Assembly: GCA_902565305.1 (NCBI GenBank)
Contig: CACFEJ010000006.1
Span: 1-64,000 of the forward strand
Direction: 5' to 3'
Length of the DNA stretch: 64,000 bases
Source: an uncultured Prochlorococcus sp.
GTDB taxonomy: Bacteria > Cyanobacteriota > Cyanobacteriia > PCC-6307 > Cyanobiaceae
The notes under the pieces were generated by a model. That model saw only the letters and a list, made by a program, of their open reading frames with translations. It did not search any database and was not told the origin of the DNA. Positions 63,635 to 64,000 of the stretch are shown one piece after another. Made by a program: the position numbers and the translations under genes. Every line of letters starts with the position of its first letter. Position 1 is the first letter of the stretch.

Positions 63635-64000
63635 TACTAAAAGACATTAAATAATCACTCAGAAAGTTATAGTCAACATATGATTTTTTTAGTTTAGGGC
63701 CTTTAATTACATTTGCCACATTATTCTGATCACCAAGACTGTCTAAAATACAATCTAATTTAATATTTTCCTCAAGAACAGTTGGGATATTTGAAGGGAC
63801 AAAAATTGTTGGCAAGTTTGCTGCCAAGGAAGATTTCAATCCTGGATTTGAGTCTTCAAAAACAATTGAGTTGTTTTTGTTTATACCACTTAATTGGATT
63901 GCCTTTAAATATGGCAATGGATTTGGTTTCTTTAATTCAACATCTTCGCTTGAAATAATGAACTCAAAAGGGTTAAAGCCATTAAAAAGATAATCAACAA
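63621..64000 (-). CDS. HAD-superfamily hydrolase (CbbY/beta-PGM-like), partial at window end
   Basis: KPNPLPYLKAIQLSGINKNNSIVFEDSNPGLKSSLAANLPTIFVPS; frame stays open past the track start into the window edge. Confidence 0.82.
   Translation of the reverse strand, partial: VDYLFNGFNPFEFIISSEDVELKKPNPLPYLKAIQLSGINKNNSIVFEDSNPGLKSSLAANLPTIFVPSNIPTVLEENIKLDCILDSLGDQNNVANVIKGPKLKKSYVDYNFLSDYLMSFSNAKN

Overview
The window is about 31% GC by eye and looks like a high-light-type Prochlorococcus chromosome. Most of it is densely packed core genes: pyk, ilvA, dxs, psaK, htpG, hisZ, dnaK/dnaJ, ribBA, argC, purN, pgi, leuS, dapF, coaD, uvrC, cobN, ilvE, metH, pheT, rpmG/rpsR, metG, cobU, clpS, a 2-Cys peroxiredoxin, an FtsH-like AAA+ protein and rpmF. 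There are two tRNAs, Ser-GGA and Met-CAT. About 44.6-46.75 kb and 55.7-59.9 kb are loosely packed and hold tiny ORFs (several below the ORF-track cutoff), regulators and structured intergenic DNA. The observations I rate highest are: (1) an FtsH homologue with intact AAA+ motifs whose HEXXH zinc site reads NEVGR and which lacks the first transmembrane helix; (2) a 49-bp element present three times within 760 bp, built on a ~12-bp period and ending in a -10-like box, with one copy in front of a small secreted-protein gene and two copies, exactly 180 bp apart, with no ORF behind them; (3) a ribbon-helix-helix (RHH) regulator gene flanked by AATAGTGT-N-ACACTATT operators, one abutting its stop codon and two 22 bp apart before its start; (4) an RHH/J-domain fusion protein next to the 49-bp elements; (5) an scpB gene with no ATG/GTG/TTG covering its conserved N-terminus, implying an AUU-type start. 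All calls come from reading the sequence; no database search was run.
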